From positions 4,658,001 to 4,722,000 of the forward strand of contig NZ_CP098755.1 in the NCBI RefSeq assembly GCF_023746555.1: DNA of 64,000 bases. The letters are read 5' to 3'. Below are positions 8,460 through 17,410 of the stretch, piece after piece. Under the pieces are notes generated by a model. That model had not been told where the DNA came from. It searched no databases and saw nothing but the letters and a program-made list of their open reading frames with translations. Both the position numbers and the translations under genes were made by a program. The stretch is from Brevibacillus ruminantium (GTDB lineage Bacteria; Bacillota; Bacilli; Brevibacillales; Brevibacillaceae). Positions within the stretch are counted from its first letter, which is position 1. Every line of letters starts with the position of its first letter.

Positions 8460-9899
8460 TTGCTCTGGATCACAATAGACCGCAGTCAGCCGATGCCGCT
8501 TTTTCGGCAGATTTACGCTGAAATTCGCAACAAAATTTTAAAGGGAGAGCTGCTCGGCGGAGACCCGCTGCCTTCTACTCGAAGGCTTGCTGCGGAGCTG
8601 CACCTCTCCCGCAATGTCGTGCTGGAAGCCTACGAGCAGTTGCTGGCCGAAGGGTTTCTGGAAAGCCGCCCCGGCTCGGGACACTATGTTGCCGCGGGAA
8701 TTGATCCTGCTCCTCTCTCGCGCGGGGAAAATGACCTGGACAAGCATGCTCTGTTGAAAGATACAGAGGCAACGCGCCTCCATCCCGCTGACCCAGCCAC
8801 TGTAGAATCCGCCCCGGCTCTCATCGATTTTCGCTCCGGTGTCCCTTGTCTCGACCACTTCCCCCGCGCACTCTGGGGAAAGCTCCTGCAGCAGGTCTGC
8901 CGGGAAGCCCCGCTCGCTGCCTTTGGTTATGGACGTCCCGAGGGACGGGCGGAGCTGCGCCAAGTATTGAGCCGTTATCTCTACCGGACGCGCGGCGTCC
9001 AATGTGCGCCTGAGCAAATCGTTATCACATCAGGAGCCACGCAGGCTTTTGTGTTGATCGCCAAGGTCTTGCTCAAGCCTGATTCTGCGGTGGTGCTGGA
9101 GGACCCGATTACCCGTGATATCCAGACGATTTTTGCCTCGACCGGAGCCAAGCTGATCCCTGTTCCAGTCGACGAATACGGACTGAAAACCGACGGTCTC
9201 CCTGCGGACGCCCGTCCGGAATTTGTGCTGGTTACCCCCTCCCACCAGTTCCCGCTCGGCGGTACGCTTCCCATCCAGCGGCGCATTCAGTTGATCCGCT
9301 ATGCCTCGCAGCAGGATTGCTACATCGTGGAGGACGATTACGACAGCGAATTCCGCTACGACAGTCCGCCTGTTCATTCGCTGCAGGGCCTGAGTGGAGA
9401 GCGCGTCATCTACATCGGCTCTTTCAGCAAGATTCTCTCCCCCTCCCTGCGTCTGGGGTATCTGGTGCTGCCACCCGACTTGGTGGAAAAATATCAGGCG
9501 GCCAAATGGTTCACGGATTTGCACACGCCAGCCATCGAACAACTGGCATTGGGCCGCTTTATTGAGGGAGGACATCTCGACAAATACATCAACCGTGTAA
9601 AAAAGGTGTACAAGCGCAGAAGGCAGGTACTGCTCGGCGCTCTGCAGACGGCATTTCCCCATCGGGTAAAGATTTGGGGAGCATCGACAGGCCTGCATAT
9701 CGCAGCTTCCTTTCCAGGTATCGCGTTTACGGAAGAAAAACTGTCCTCTCTGGCGGCCGCCGGGGTCAACGTGTATCCGGTCGAGGAACACACCATGGTA
9801 AAAGGCAGGCATCAGGACAAAGTGATCATCGGATACGGCAATGTAGACGAGGCTGACATCGCGGCAGGGATTGGGCGATTACATGAGGTTCTCGGTTAG
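8460..9899 (+). CDS. MocR-family PLP-dependent transcriptional regulator
   Basis: This 479-residue fusion has a GntR winged helix (about 10-75: PLFRQIYAEIRNKIL, LPSTRRLAAEL) followed by a fold-type I aminotransferase domain. The PLP-binding lysine is present in SFSKILSPSLRLGY, and the aspartate motif EDDYDSEFRY is intact. The start is TTG 8460, chosen because AAAGGAGG lies 7 bases before it. It is divergent from the proline dehydrogenase-like gene, so it may sense an amino-acid-linked PLP adduct and regulate that gene. PdxR-type control of PLP synthesis is less likely, because no pdxST genes are nearby. Confidence 0.85.
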   Translation: MLWITIDRSQPMPLFRQIYAEIRNKILKGELLGGDPLPSTRRLAAELHLSRNVVLEAYEQLLAEGFLESRPGSGHYVAAGIDPAPLSRGENDLDKHALLKDTEATRLHPADPATVESAPALIDFRSGVPCLDHFPRALWGKLLQQVCREAPLAAFGYGRPEGRAELRQVLSRYLYRTRGVQCAPEQIVITSGATQAFVLIAKVLLKPDSAVVLEDPITRDIQTIFASTGAKLIPVPVDEYGLKTDGLPADARPEFVLVTPSHQFPLGGTLPIQRRIQLIRYASQQDCYIVEDDYDSEFRYDSPPVHSLQGLSGERVIYIGSFSKILSPSLRLGYLVLPPDLVEKYQAAKWFTDLHTPAIEQLALGRFIEGGHLDKYINRVKKVYKRRRQVLLGALQTAFPHRVKIWGASTGLHIAASFPGIAFTEEKLSSLAAAGVNVYPVEEHTMVKGRHQDKVIIGYGNVDEADIAAGIGRLHEVLG

Positions 9900-9915
9900 G
9901 GTTGTTCACAGAAAA

Positions 9916-9943
9916 GAGGCTGCCCGACAAAATCAGCAGCCTC
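9916..9943. terminator. Terminator between convergent mocR and cdaR-like genes
   Basis: The arms GAGGCTGC and GCAGCCTC are perfect over 8 bp. On the minus strand TTTTCTG follows, so it best serves the cdaR-like gene. It probably also ends mocR transcription. Confidence 0.7.
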
Positions 9944-9971
9944 CGCTTTACAAAACCTTCCATTATATAGA

Positions 9972-11087
9972 CTATTCTCCCGGTCCTTCCCCTTCGCTCC
10001 TTCCCTGGTTTTGATACATCCACACCGCCAGCTGCAGAGAGACGGCATCGTGGAAAATCTGCGGATCGTAGCCTGTCCGCTCTTTGATTTTTGCCAGCCG
10101 GTAGATCAGGGTGTTGCGGTGAATAAAGAGCAGCTTGGCCGCTTCGCCGATGTTCAGGTTGCTGTCAAAAAAGGCTTCCAGTGTCTCAATCGAGGTCTGC
10201 GGTGTATTGGCAAAAATGCGATCGACAAACTTTTGCTTCACCTGCGGGTCCATGCGATTAATCAGGGCCTTGGTCTCCACATCCAGATAGGAGATCAACC
10301 CTTGCTCGCCCTCTCCCAGCAGCAGGGCCAGCTTCGCTTCCTCCAGCGACATGCCGATTTTTCCCGTCTCCGTCACTTGGGACCCCATGCCAATTTTGAA
10401 TGCGATCCCTTTTTGCCGCAAATAGTTCTCCACTTCTCCAAGCTTTCCCCGGACCAGCTGCTCCTCCAGACCGGTCGCCAGAATAAACATGCGGTTCACG
10501 CTGCGAAAGCCGACTAACAGCTGCTTGTCATTCAGAAGATCTTCCACTTTTTGGATCAGCTCTTGTCCTTGCTTGGGCAGTTCCCGCAATTCGATCAGAG
10601 CGACCTGGTAGGGGGCCCGCAATTTCATTTTTAAAAGCGTTAATCGCTGCACGGCTGACTCGATATTGGGCTCTCTTCTGATCAATTCCTCGAAGATCAT
10701 CTCTTTCATTCTTTGCTTCCATTCGAGCTGGGAAGCCAGGAAAGACTGGTTGATCATCATCTCCGTTATCATTTTGACAAGCTCACCGAACTCCAGAATT
10801 TCTTCTGGATCACCCGTAATCCCGATGACTCCAATAATCTTGTCTTGAAAGACGATGGGCAAATTAATGCCCGGTCGCACTCCTTTATATTTCTGTTGGT
10901 TGTCCTCCGTAATCATCAGGGGATGGCCCGTGCGGATGACATCAGCCGCCCCTTCATGAACCTCGCCAACGCGCGAAGGGTCTCCCGAAGCCATAATGGT
11001 TCCGGTGTGATCCATAATGTTAATATTTCGATTCAAACGGTTCATGGTTTCGCGAACAATCTGTTTGGCAATCTCATAGGTCAGCAT
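9972..11087 (-). CDS. CdaR-family sugar diacid/glycerate regulator
   Basis: This 371-residue protein has an N-terminal sugar-diacid recognition domain (about 1-135: IMDHTGTIMASGDPSRVGEVHEGA, INLPIVF, VIGITGDPEE), a central linker domain, and a C-terminal PucR-type helix-turn-helix (NIGEAAKLLFIHRNTLIYRL near 320-340). E. coli CdaR activates galactarate and glucarate genes including garK. Here it is divergent from a glycerate kinase operon, so it very likely controls that operon in response to a hydroxyacid. The effector cannot be read from sequence. Confidence 0.85.
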   Translation of the reverse strand: MLTYEIAKQIVRETMNRLNRNINIMDHTGTIMASGDPSRVGEVHEGAADVIRTGHPLMITEDNQQKYKGVRPGINLPIVFQDKIIGVIGITGDPEEILEFGELVKMITEMMINQSFLASQLEWKQRMKEMIFEELIRREPNIESAVQRLTLLKMKLRAPYQVALIELRELPKQGQELIQKVEDLLNDKQLLVGFRSVNRMFILATGLEEQLVRGKLGEVENYLRQKGIAFKIGMGSQVTETGKIGMSLEEAKLALLLGEGEQGLISYLDVETKALINRMDPQVKQKFVDRIFANTPQTSIETLEAFFDSNLNIGEAAKLLFIHRNTLIYRLAKIKERTGYDPQIFHDAVSLQLAVWMYQNQGRSEGEGPGE

Positions 11088-11210
11088 ATATGAATCTTAC
11101 CCCGCCATCTGTAAATTATCCAGTTGTTATATACAATAAACAAAATTATGCGAACATTTCCATTGAATTTTTATGGATGGTAACCGATGATTTAAGAACC
11201 GCAGACTCTA

Positions 11211-11243
11211 TATAATGAAAAACAAGTTTTGAAAGCGCTTAAT
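11211..11243 (+). promoter_or_regulatory. Promoter -10 and cre-like site before glycerate kinase
   Basis: A perfect -10 hexamer TATAAT lies at 11211-11216, with only a weak -35. At 11230-11243 TGAAAGCGCTTAAT matches the CcpA cre consensus at 12 of 14 positions. Placed just downstream of the -10, it would repress the operon under glucose if bound. Confidence 0.6.
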
Positions 11244-11263
11244 CAAAGGAGTGGTATGTCAGA

Positions 11264-12406
11264 GTGAAGGTTGTGATTGCACCCGATTCTTTTAAAGGAA
11301 GCCTGTCTGCGTTTGACGTTGCCACTGCCGTAGAATCAGGCATCAAAAAAGTACTCCCTGAGGCAACAACCGTTCTCGTCCCCGTTGCCGATGGCGGAGA
11401 AGGAACCATGGAAAGCTTGGTTGCTGCCACTAAAGGGCGCAAGGTCGAAGTAACCGTAACCGGTCCGCTTCACACTCCTGTTGAGGCCGCGTACGGCATT
11501 CTCGGAGACCAAGTCACCTGCGTCATTGAAATGGCGAGTGCATCCGGTTTGTATCTGGTTCCGGCCGAAAAAAGAAATCCATTAATCACCACCACTTACG
11601 GTACCGGTGAGCTGATCAAGCAAGCTTTGGACGACGGCTGCCGCCGATTTATCCTCGGCATTGGTGGAAGCGCAACCAATGATGGCGGAATTGGCATGCT
11701 GCAAGCCCTCGGCATGAAGCTGCTCGATTCTGAAGGCAACCCGGTCGGCTTCGGTGGCGGCGTACTGGAACAGATCGTCACAATCGACGACAGCGAATTT
11801 GACTCTCGTATTCTCGAAGCAGAATTTCTGATCGCTTCTGACGTCCAGAATCCTTTCGTTGGTCCGCACGGGGCTTCCCACGTGTTTGGTCCGCAAAAAG
11901 GGGCGACACCTGAGATGGTGGAAAGATTGGATCGCTCGCTCGGTTTATGGGCTGATCTGGTCGAAGCCAAAACGGGGATCAGGCTTCACGATATGGCAGG
12001 AGCAGGAGCTGCAGGCGGACTTGGCGGTGCATTTCAAGCGTTCTTTCCGGCACGCATGAGACGCGGCATCGACATTGTGATCGAGTACACTGAGCTTGGC
12101 AAACACCTCGACGATGCTGATCTGGTCATTACCGGGGAAGGACAAATTGATTTTCAAACAGCCTCTGGCAAAACTCCGATGGGGGTAGCGCAAGAAGCCC
12201 AGCTACGCGGCGTCCCTGTTTTCGTCCTCGCTGGTTCTATCGGGCGCGGCATCGATACACTTTATCAATTCGGCATTCATAGCATTCATAGCATTATCAA
12301 CGCGCCGATGTCCTTGGAAGACGCGATGAAACGGGCACCGGAGCTGTTGGAGCAAGCAGCGGAGCAAGTGTTCCGCACCTATCTGGCACGTGCCCATCAA
12401 AAATAA
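11264..12406 (+). CDS. Glycerate 2-kinase family enzyme
   Basis: This 380-residue type I glycerate kinase (GarK/GlxK family) phosphorylates D-glycerate with ATP, usually at C2. Family motifs include IAPDSFKGSLSA at the N-terminus, VADGGEGTME, GIGGSATNDGGIGML and GPHGASHVFGPQKGA. The start is GTG 11264, with AAAGGAG about 12 bases upstream. It opens an operon with a KdgT-family permease 19 bases downstream, then LarA and LarE. The context suggests that a hydroxyacid is imported, stereochemically converted if needed, and phosphorylated into glycolysis. Confidence 0.88.
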   Translation: MKVVIAPDSFKGSLSAFDVATAVESGIKKVLPEATTVLVPVADGGEGTMESLVAATKGRKVEVTVTGPLHTPVEAAYGILGDQVTCVIEMASASGLYLVPAEKRNPLITTTYGTGELIKQALDDGCRRFILGIGGSATNDGGIGMLQALGMKLLDSEGNPVGFGGGVLEQIVTIDDSEFDSRILEAEFLIASDVQNPFVGPHGASHVFGPQKGATPEMVERLDRSLGLWADLVEAKTGIRLHDMAGAGAAGGLGGAFQAFFPARMRRGIDIVIEYTELGKHLDDADLVITGEGQIDFQTASGKTPMGVAQEAQLRGVPVFVLAGSIGRGIDTLYQFGIHSIHSIINAPMSLEDAMKRAPELLEQAAEQVFRTYLARAHQK

Positions 12407-12425
12407 TGGAATAGGGGGGTTTTTC

Positions 12426-13532
12426 ATGCAAATCAAACGCACCATCGAGAAAGTTCCAGGCGGGTTAATGGTTGTTCCTTTGCTGCTCGGCGCTTTGCTC
12501 AACACGATTGACCAAATGCATATTTCCTTCATCATGGATTTTCTGAAGTCTCTGGGTGTTGCTGCAACCAAAGATGGCAACTACGAGTTCTTGCGAATTG
12601 GCGGCTTCGCCGAAGCTCTCTTTAAAAACAGCTCGATTATCTTGATTGCATTATTCCTGTTCTGTTGCGGAAGCCAGATGAATCTGCGTGTCGGCGGAAC
12701 TGCCCTGAAAAAAGGCGTTTTGCTCACGGCCAGCAAATATTTTACGGGTGTTATTATTGGTTTTATGTGGGGCAAGCTGTCCGGTGACATGATGAACGGG
12801 TTCCTCGGTCTTTCGGCGATGACGATCATCGCTGCGATGACAAACGGAAACGGCGGGATGTACGCCGCCCTCACCTCTCAGTACGGAAACCGCTCTGACG
12901 TCGGTGCCGTAGCTGTGCTGTCCCTGAATGACGGTCCTTTCTTTACCCTGATGGCTCTGGGTATGCTGGGAGCAAACTTCCCGATTATCGCCTTTATCGC
13001 TGTTCTCTTGCCAATCGGTATCGGTATGCTGCTCGGCAACCTCGATCCGGAAATTCGCGAGTTCTTGAAATCAGGTGAGCTTCTCCCTGTACCGTTCTTC
13101 GCATTCTCTCTGGGCGCAGGCATGGACTTCGCGACCTTCCTGAAGCCTGAGGTACTGCTGGGCGGACTGGCTCTCGGATTCATGACGACGTTTTTGACCG
13201 GCGGTACCGGCATGCTGGTGTTCAAAGTATTCCGTGAAAAAAGTCAAATCGCTCCGATGGCCGAAGCCTCTACTGCCGGTAACGCAGTAGGCACACCGGC
13301 TGCCATCGCTGCAGCGGCAACGGTTGCTGCCGGCTCCGGCATGATGTCCGCTGCCGATGCACAAGCATATCAAGACATTGTTAACATCGCGACAGCGCAA
13401 ATCTCGATTTCGACGCTGAGCACAGCCATCCTCTGCCCGATCGCCGTCATTCTCGTCGATAACTGGCAGAAGAAGCGCGGCATCAACGGCAAACTGGAAA
13501 GCCATGAAATGAACCATACAGTCAACACTTAA
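12426..13532 (+). CDS. KdgT-family 2-keto-3-deoxygluconate permease
   Basis: This is a 368-residue integral membrane protein with about ten helices. The N-terminus (KVPGGLMVVPLLLGALLNT) and the central NGGMYAAL and LNDGPFFTLMALG motifs match the KdgT family of proton-coupled sugar-acid carriers. The start ATG 12426 has AGGGGGG upstream, 19 bases after the kinase stop. Its partners (glycerate kinase, LarA) suggest that the real cargo here may be a short hydroxyacid or aldonate rather than ketodeoxygluconate. Confidence 0.85.
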   Translation: MQIKRTIEKVPGGLMVVPLLLGALLNTIDQMHISFIMDFLKSLGVAATKDGNYEFLRIGGFAEALFKNSSIILIALFLFCCGSQMNLRVGGTALKKGVLLTASKYFTGVIIGFMWGKLSGDMMNGFLGLSAMTIIAAMTNGNGGMYAALTSQYGNRSDVGAVAVLSLNDGPFFTLMALGMLGANFPIIAFIAVLLPIGIGMLLGNLDPEIREFLKSGELLPVPFFAFSLGAGMDFATFLKPEVLLGGLALGFMTTFLTGGTGMLVFKVFREKSQIAPMAEASTAGNAVGTPAAIAAAATVAAGSGMMSAADAQAYQDIVNIATAQISISTLSTAILCPIAVILVDNWQKKRGINGKLESHEMNHTVNT

Positions 13533-13564
13533 GAGAGTGAACAGGCTGATGTGCCTGGAGATGC

Positions 13565-13590
13565 TGCCCCTGACACAAAAGTCAGGGGCA
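13565..13590 (+). terminator. Strong hairpin between permease gene and larA-like gene
   Basis: Perfect 10-bp arms TGCCCCTGAC and GTCAGGGGCA flank the loop ACAAAA. There is no T-run behind it, so it may be an mRNA 3'-end stabiliser or a partial terminator that sets larA levels. Confidence 0.55.
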
Positions 13591-13673
13591 GGAGAGTTTC
13601 GTCTTCATCAAACGACATGCTCCCTGCTGTTTCGGTCAGTGGCATGAACTCAATCAGATAAAAGGAGAGAACG

Positions 13674-14954
13674 ATGAAAACAACATTACTCTATGGAAAG
13701 CACGGTTTGGATGTAGAAATTCCGGATAACTCCCTGATCCTGGAGCCGAAAAACCTCCCTGCACTGGAAAATGATGAAGAAGCCGTCATCGAAGCACTCC
13801 GCAATCCAATCGGCTCTGCTCCTCTGCGTGATCTGGTAAAAAGTACAGACAAAGTGGCGATTGTGATCAGCGACATCACACGGCCAACTCCGAACCACAA
13901 GCTGGTTCCGTGGCTGATCAAGGAGCTGTCCCACGTGCCCGTGGAAAACTTCGTCGTGATCAACGGTACGGGTACACACCGCGACCAGACGAGAGAAGAA
14001 TTCGTGCAAATGCTCGGTGAGTGGGTTGTAGACAACGTCCGCGTGATCAACCACCACTGCCATGAAATGGATGAGCTGGTCAAGGTCGGCGAAAGCCGCT
14101 TCGGTTGTGATGTCTATCTGAATAAAGAATATGTGGAAGCCGATTTCAAAATCGTGACCGGCTTTATCGAACCGCACTTCTTCGCAGGCTTCTCCGGCGG
14201 TCCCAAAGGGATCATGCCCGGTATCGCCGGCATCGAAACGATCCAGACCTTCCACAATGCCCGTATGATCGGCGATCCCCTGTCTACCTGGGGCAATATG
14301 GTGAACAACCCCGTACAGGACATGACCCGGGAAATTAACGGCATGTGCAAGCCGGACTTCATGCTGAACGTAACCCTGAATCGCGATAAAGATATCACGG
14401 CTGTATTTGCCGGCGAGCTGTATGAAGCGCATGACCGCGGATGCGCCTATGCCAAGGAGCACGCGATGATCCGCTGTGACCACCGCTTCGACGTTGTGAT
14501 CACCTCCAACTCGGGATATCCGCTCGACCAAAACCTGTATCAAGCGGTAAAAGGCATGAGTGCTGCTCATAAAATCGTAAAAAAAGGCGGCACCATCATC
14601 TGCGCGTCTGAATGCTCGGATGGCCTTCCGAACCACGGAAACTACGCCGACATTTTGAAAATGAGGGAGACGCCGCAAGAAATCCTGGATATGATCAATG
14701 ATCCGTCGTTCAAGATTTTCGACCAGTGGCAGGTCCAAAAACAAGCCGTCATCCAGGTCTGGGCAGACGTCCATGTCTATTCCATGCTGTCCGATGAGGA
14801 TGTAAAGCTGGCTAAACTGATTCCGACTCATGACATCGAAAAAACATTGGAAGAATTGAAAGCGAAGTACGGGGAAGAGATGAGCGTAGCTGTCCTGCCT
14901 CTCGGACCGCTGACCATTCCTTACGTGGAAGAAGACGAAGGGAACACGCCATGA
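13674..14954 (+). CDS. larA: LarA-family nickel-pincer racemase/epimerase
   Basis: This 426-residue protein belongs to the lactate racemase superfamily, which uses a nickel-pincer nucleotide. Counterparts of the catalytic residues are visible: R70 (DITRP), H102 (GTHR), H168 (IEPHFF), K178 that anchors the cofactor (GGPKGI) and H194 (TFHNAR). The start ATG has AAAGGAG upstream, and its stop overlaps larE by 4 bases. The superfamily includes malate, hydroxyglutarate and short-chain acid racemases and a gluconate epimerase, so the lactate assignment is not safe. Neighbouring glycerate kinase and sugar-acid permease point to another hydroxyacid. larB and larC are not in the window. Confidence 0.82.
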   Translation: MKTTLLYGKHGLDVEIPDNSLILEPKNLPALENDEEAVIEALRNPIGSAPLRDLVKSTDKVAIVISDITRPTPNHKLVPWLIKELSHVPVENFVVINGTGTHRDQTREEFVQMLGEWVVDNVRVINHHCHEMDELVKVGESRFGCDVYLNKEYVEADFKIVTGFIEPHFFAGFSGGPKGIMPGIAGIETIQTFHNARMIGDPLSTWGNMVNNPVQDMTREINGMCKPDFMLNVTLNRDKDITAVFAGELYEAHDRGCAYAKEHAMIRCDHRFDVVITSNSGYPLDQNLYQAVKGMSAAHKIVKKGGTIICASECSDGLPNHGNYADILKMRETPQEILDMINDPSFKIFDQWQVQKQAVIQVWADVHVYSMLSDEDVKLAKLIPTHDIEKTLEELKAKYGEEMSVAVLPLGPLTIPYVEEDEGNTP

Positions 14955-15766
14955 TAGTTGATCAAAAGCTGGATACACTCCGTACGATTATCAAAGACCT
15001 GGATCGCGTCGTAGTCGCTTTCTCCGGCGGGGTGGACAGCACGTTTCTGCTGAAAGTGGCAGTAGAGGTCCTCGGAACAGACCGTGTGCTCGCTGTTACT
15101 GCCGACTCGGAGACATATCCGTCGTCAGAGCTTTTGGAAGCGAAAAGGCTGGCCGAGGAGCTGAACGTCCATCATCGAGTGATCGAGACGTCAGAGCTGG
15201 CCATCCCCGGTTATGCGGAGAACACCCAGAATCGCTGCTATTTTTGTAAAAAGAGCTTATTTGAGCATCTGCTTCCGATCATGAAGGACCAAGGCTACCA
15301 AAACGTCGTGTACGGACTGATTGCCGATGACATGAGTGAACACCGGCCAGGAACCCGGGCTGCCCAGGAGATGGGCGTCCGGGCCCCGCTGCAGGAAGCA
15401 GGATTGTACAAGGAAGAAATCCGCGCGCTGTCTCGCGAGCTTGGCCTGTCCACCTGGAACAAGCCTTCCTTTGCCTGCCTCTCCTCCCGCATCGCTTACG
15501 GCGAGCACATCACGATGGAAAAGCTGACAAAGATCGATCAGTCGGAGAGCTATCTGAAGCGTCTTGGTCTGGGACAGGTACGTGTGCGGACACACGGGGA
15601 AATCGCCCGGATCGAGGTAGAGCCAAAAGAGATGCCGCTCGTGCTCCAGCATCATCAAGATATCGTCGAGAAGCTTCGTTCCTTTGGCTATACGTACGTG
15701 ACGCTTGACTTGCTTGGCTATAAAAGCGGCAGCATGAATCAGGTATTGGTTGGGTTGAGCAGTTGA
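14951..15766 (+). CDS. larE: LarE sulfur transferase for the nickel-pincer cofactor
   Basis: This 271-residue PP-loop enzyme adenylates and thiolates the pyridinium dicarboxylate nucleotide during cofactor synthesis. It has the PP-loop SGGVDS (25-30). C176 in FACLSSR is the counterpart of the sacrificial cysteine. C96 and C99 (RCYFC) form an extra pair. Three-cysteine LarE proteins have been reported to carry a 4Fe-4S cluster and act catalytically, and whether this one belongs there is my inference. It is coupled to larA by the ATGA overlap. It supports the view that the partner LarA protein is a functional nickel enzyme. Confidence 0.87.
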   Translation: MIVDQKLDTLRTIIKDLDRVVVAFSGGVDSTFLLKVAVEVLGTDRVLAVTADSETYPSSELLEAKRLAEELNVHHRVIETSELAIPGYAENTQNRCYFCKKSLFEHLLPIMKDQGYQNVVYGLIADDMSEHRPGTRAAQEMGVRAPLQEAGLYKEEIRALSRELGLSTWNKPSFACLSSRIAYGEHITMEKLTKIDQSESYLKRLGLGQVRVRTHGEIARIEVEPKEMPLVLQHHQDIVEKLRSFGYTYVTLDLLGYKSGSMNQVLVGLSS

Positions 15767-15807
15767 AGAAATCGTAGTAGGCTGCGAATCATCACGTGGA
15801 TAAACAT

Positions 15808-15858
15808 AAAAGCCTGTGCACGGCACGCAAACTTTCGAGCGTCGTGTACAGGCTTTTT
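15808..15858 (+). terminator. Terminator after larE
   Basis: AAAAGCCTGTGCACG pairs with CGTGTACAGGCTTTT and TTATTT follows. It lies between convergent genes and may work in both directions. Confidence 0.85.
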
Positions 15859-15906
15859 ATTTCTGTTTTTGGGCGTACATCCGGGCAGGAGTCAGGGAAT
15901 ATCCCT

Positions 15907-16605
15907 CTACTCCTTCTCCGCGAAAACTTCTCGAATGAGACGCTGGAATTCCGGAGTGGTGACAAAGGCATAGGTCCTCCCCTCGTAGCGAAGCTTCACA
16001 TACGAACCGTCTGAGGCGACCAGAAAATCCAGCTTGCGGAAGCCTTCTTTTGCCTGATCGGTATCCTGAAACAATTGCATTTCGTACTCTTCTTCACTTC
16101 GTATGTCCAGCGGAACCCCTTTTTGGTATACAGACTGCCGAAGTGCTTCGTAAATCAGTCGCCCCCTGACATCTTTCTCATTCACTGAATAAAAGAGTTG
16201 TTGATCAGGGCTGGCAACGTGCAAATTAAAGCCTTTGCCCGTCAAATCCTCATTCAGATAAGTGGACATCTGAGTACGGGGATGGAGCGCATTTTCCACC
16301 CAATCCGCCATCGGCAACAATCCAACGAGAAAAAGGATAGCCCCCAGCCAGACAGCACGCTGCTTCGCCAGTTTGTTTATTTGCGTGCGCTTCAACAGAA
16401 AAATCGCAATAACCAGCCCCAGCGGAAGCGCCAACTGATTTATCGAAAAACGGAACATCGCCAGGAACGTATAGCCAAACAGCTTGAGAGAAAGCCCTGG
16501 CTCCTGTTCTTTTTGTGTGCGAAACCAGATTAGGACCAGCCCGAGTAGCATGGTGCCGTATCCAAGCACATTTACGAGAAGCCGCGTATCACCGCTATAA
16601 TTCAA
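15907..16605 (-). CDS. Membrane protein of unknown function
   Basis: This is a 232-residue protein with three predicted membrane helices (about 12-25, 43-70 and 84-102). A soluble C-terminal domain of about 120 residues follows, rich in charged and aromatic residues (FLVASDGSYVKLRYEGRTYAFV). I recognise no family. It is transcribed convergently with larE and divergently from the small membrane gene at 16712. The membrane topology would place the C-terminal domain outside if the N-terminus is inside. Confidence 0.65.
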   Translation of the reverse strand: MNYSGDTRLLVNVLGYGTMLLGLVLIWFRTQKEQEPGLSLKLFGYTFLAMFRFSINQLALPLGLVIAIFLLKRTQINKLAKQRAVWLGAILFLVGLLPMADWVENALHPRTQMSTYLNEDLTGKGFNLHVASPDQQLFYSVNEKDVRGRLIYEALRQSVYQKGVPLDIRSEEEYEMQLFQDTDQAKEGFRKLDFLVASDGSYVKLRYEGRTYAFVTTPEFQRLIREVFAEKE

Positions 16606-16711
16606 CCAGCTTCCCCCCTTCCTTTCGCTTGATAGAACGACTCTTTTTCGCTATGGTAGTACACGAGGAGTTCCGCATACGAGAAAAAAATAGATAGAGG
16701 AGGCCCTCTCT

Positions 16712-17002
16712 ATGAAGCTGTTGACAGCTATCACGTTTATCCTCTTGCTGGTTTCCCATATTTTTGTCTTTCTTACCATTCAGAAGAAAACGACAGCAAA
16801 GCTCTTTTCCTTTTTGGTCTTGTATCTGGTTCTGGCTAGTCCCTTGGTCTACATCCTGGTGGTTGCGCGGCAAAATGGGTTTGTCGATGTAGATATCAGC
16901 CTGGGGATCGGCTTTTTGCTGACATGGGCTGCCATTATTGTGATGTGTGCGATCGGTTTTTTCCGGGTTGTAAAGAAATACGTAAAGCCGGATGAAATCT
17001 GA
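16712..17002 (+). CDS. Small membrane protein
   Basis: This 96-residue protein has three hydrophobic helices (about 4-22, 30-50 and 63-85) and a basic C-terminus (RVVKKYVKPDEI). The start ATG 16712 follows GAGGAGG at good spacing. Function is unknown. It stands alone, divergent from the 232-residue membrane protein and convergent with the SMR gene. Confidence 0.65.
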   Translation: MKLLTAITFILLLVSHIFVFLTIQKKTTAKLFSFLVLYLVLASPLVYILVVARQNGFVDVDISLGIGFLLTWAAIIVMCAIGFFRVVKKYVKPDEI

Positions 17003-17023
17003 GAGCGGGGAAACAGGCGAGCT

Positions 17024-17407
17024 TTACCTCGATTCTCCGCTGCCGCTCAAGTGATCGACGCTTTGTTTGGCCGGGCCGCTGCTTTGATGGCTGTCACTGT
17101 TCAAATTCAGCATGACACAGCCTGCGATGATCAGCAAAATGGCAATTACTTTTTGGGCGGAAAAGGATTCCTTAAACAGATAGACACCAATGACGGCAAT
17201 CGCCGCTGTCCCAAGGCCCGACCAAATCGCATAGGCCGTCCCTACCTCAAGCTGCTTGAGTGCCAAGCTGAGTGACGAAAAGCTGATGATATACAAAACG
17301 AACATCATGACCGAGGGTACGGGCTTGGTCAGGCCCTCGGACAGTTTCATACAGGTAGTGGCCGCTACCTCTAATCCAATCGCGACCAACAGATACACCC
17401 AGCTCAT
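17024..17407 (-). CDS. SMR-family multidrug efflux protein
   Basis: This 127-residue four-helix small multidrug resistance protein has the membrane glutamate in GLEVAATTCMKLSEG (E13) that couples proton antiport to cation or guanidinium export. The middle motif AYAIWSGLGTAAIAVIG is typical of EmrE/QacC-like pumps. A hydrophilic tail after about residue 105 makes it longer than the usual 105-110. Its start lies 3 bases after the upstream TetR gene stop, so the two form an operon and the regulator probably controls the pump. Confidence 0.88.
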   Translation of the reverse strand: MSWVYLLVAIGLEVAATTCMKLSEGLTKPVPSVMMFVLYIISFSSLSLALKQLEVGTAYAIWSGLGTAAIAVIGVYLFKESFSAQKVIAILLIIAGCVMLNLNSDSHQSSGPAKQSVDHLSGSGESR

Positions 17408-17410
17408 GAT

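Noticed and set aside
11100..11263. A riboswitch or T-box in the leader of the glycerate kinase operon.
   Set aside because: The leader after the TATAAT box is only about 40 bases long and has no extended structure. A cre-like site explains the conserved-looking part.
13686..14978. A 430-codon open frame on the minus strand opposite the larA-like gene.
   Set aside because: It lies fully antisense to a gene with intact family motifs, has no fitting ribosome site and reads as low-quality protein. It is a by-product of codon usage in larA.
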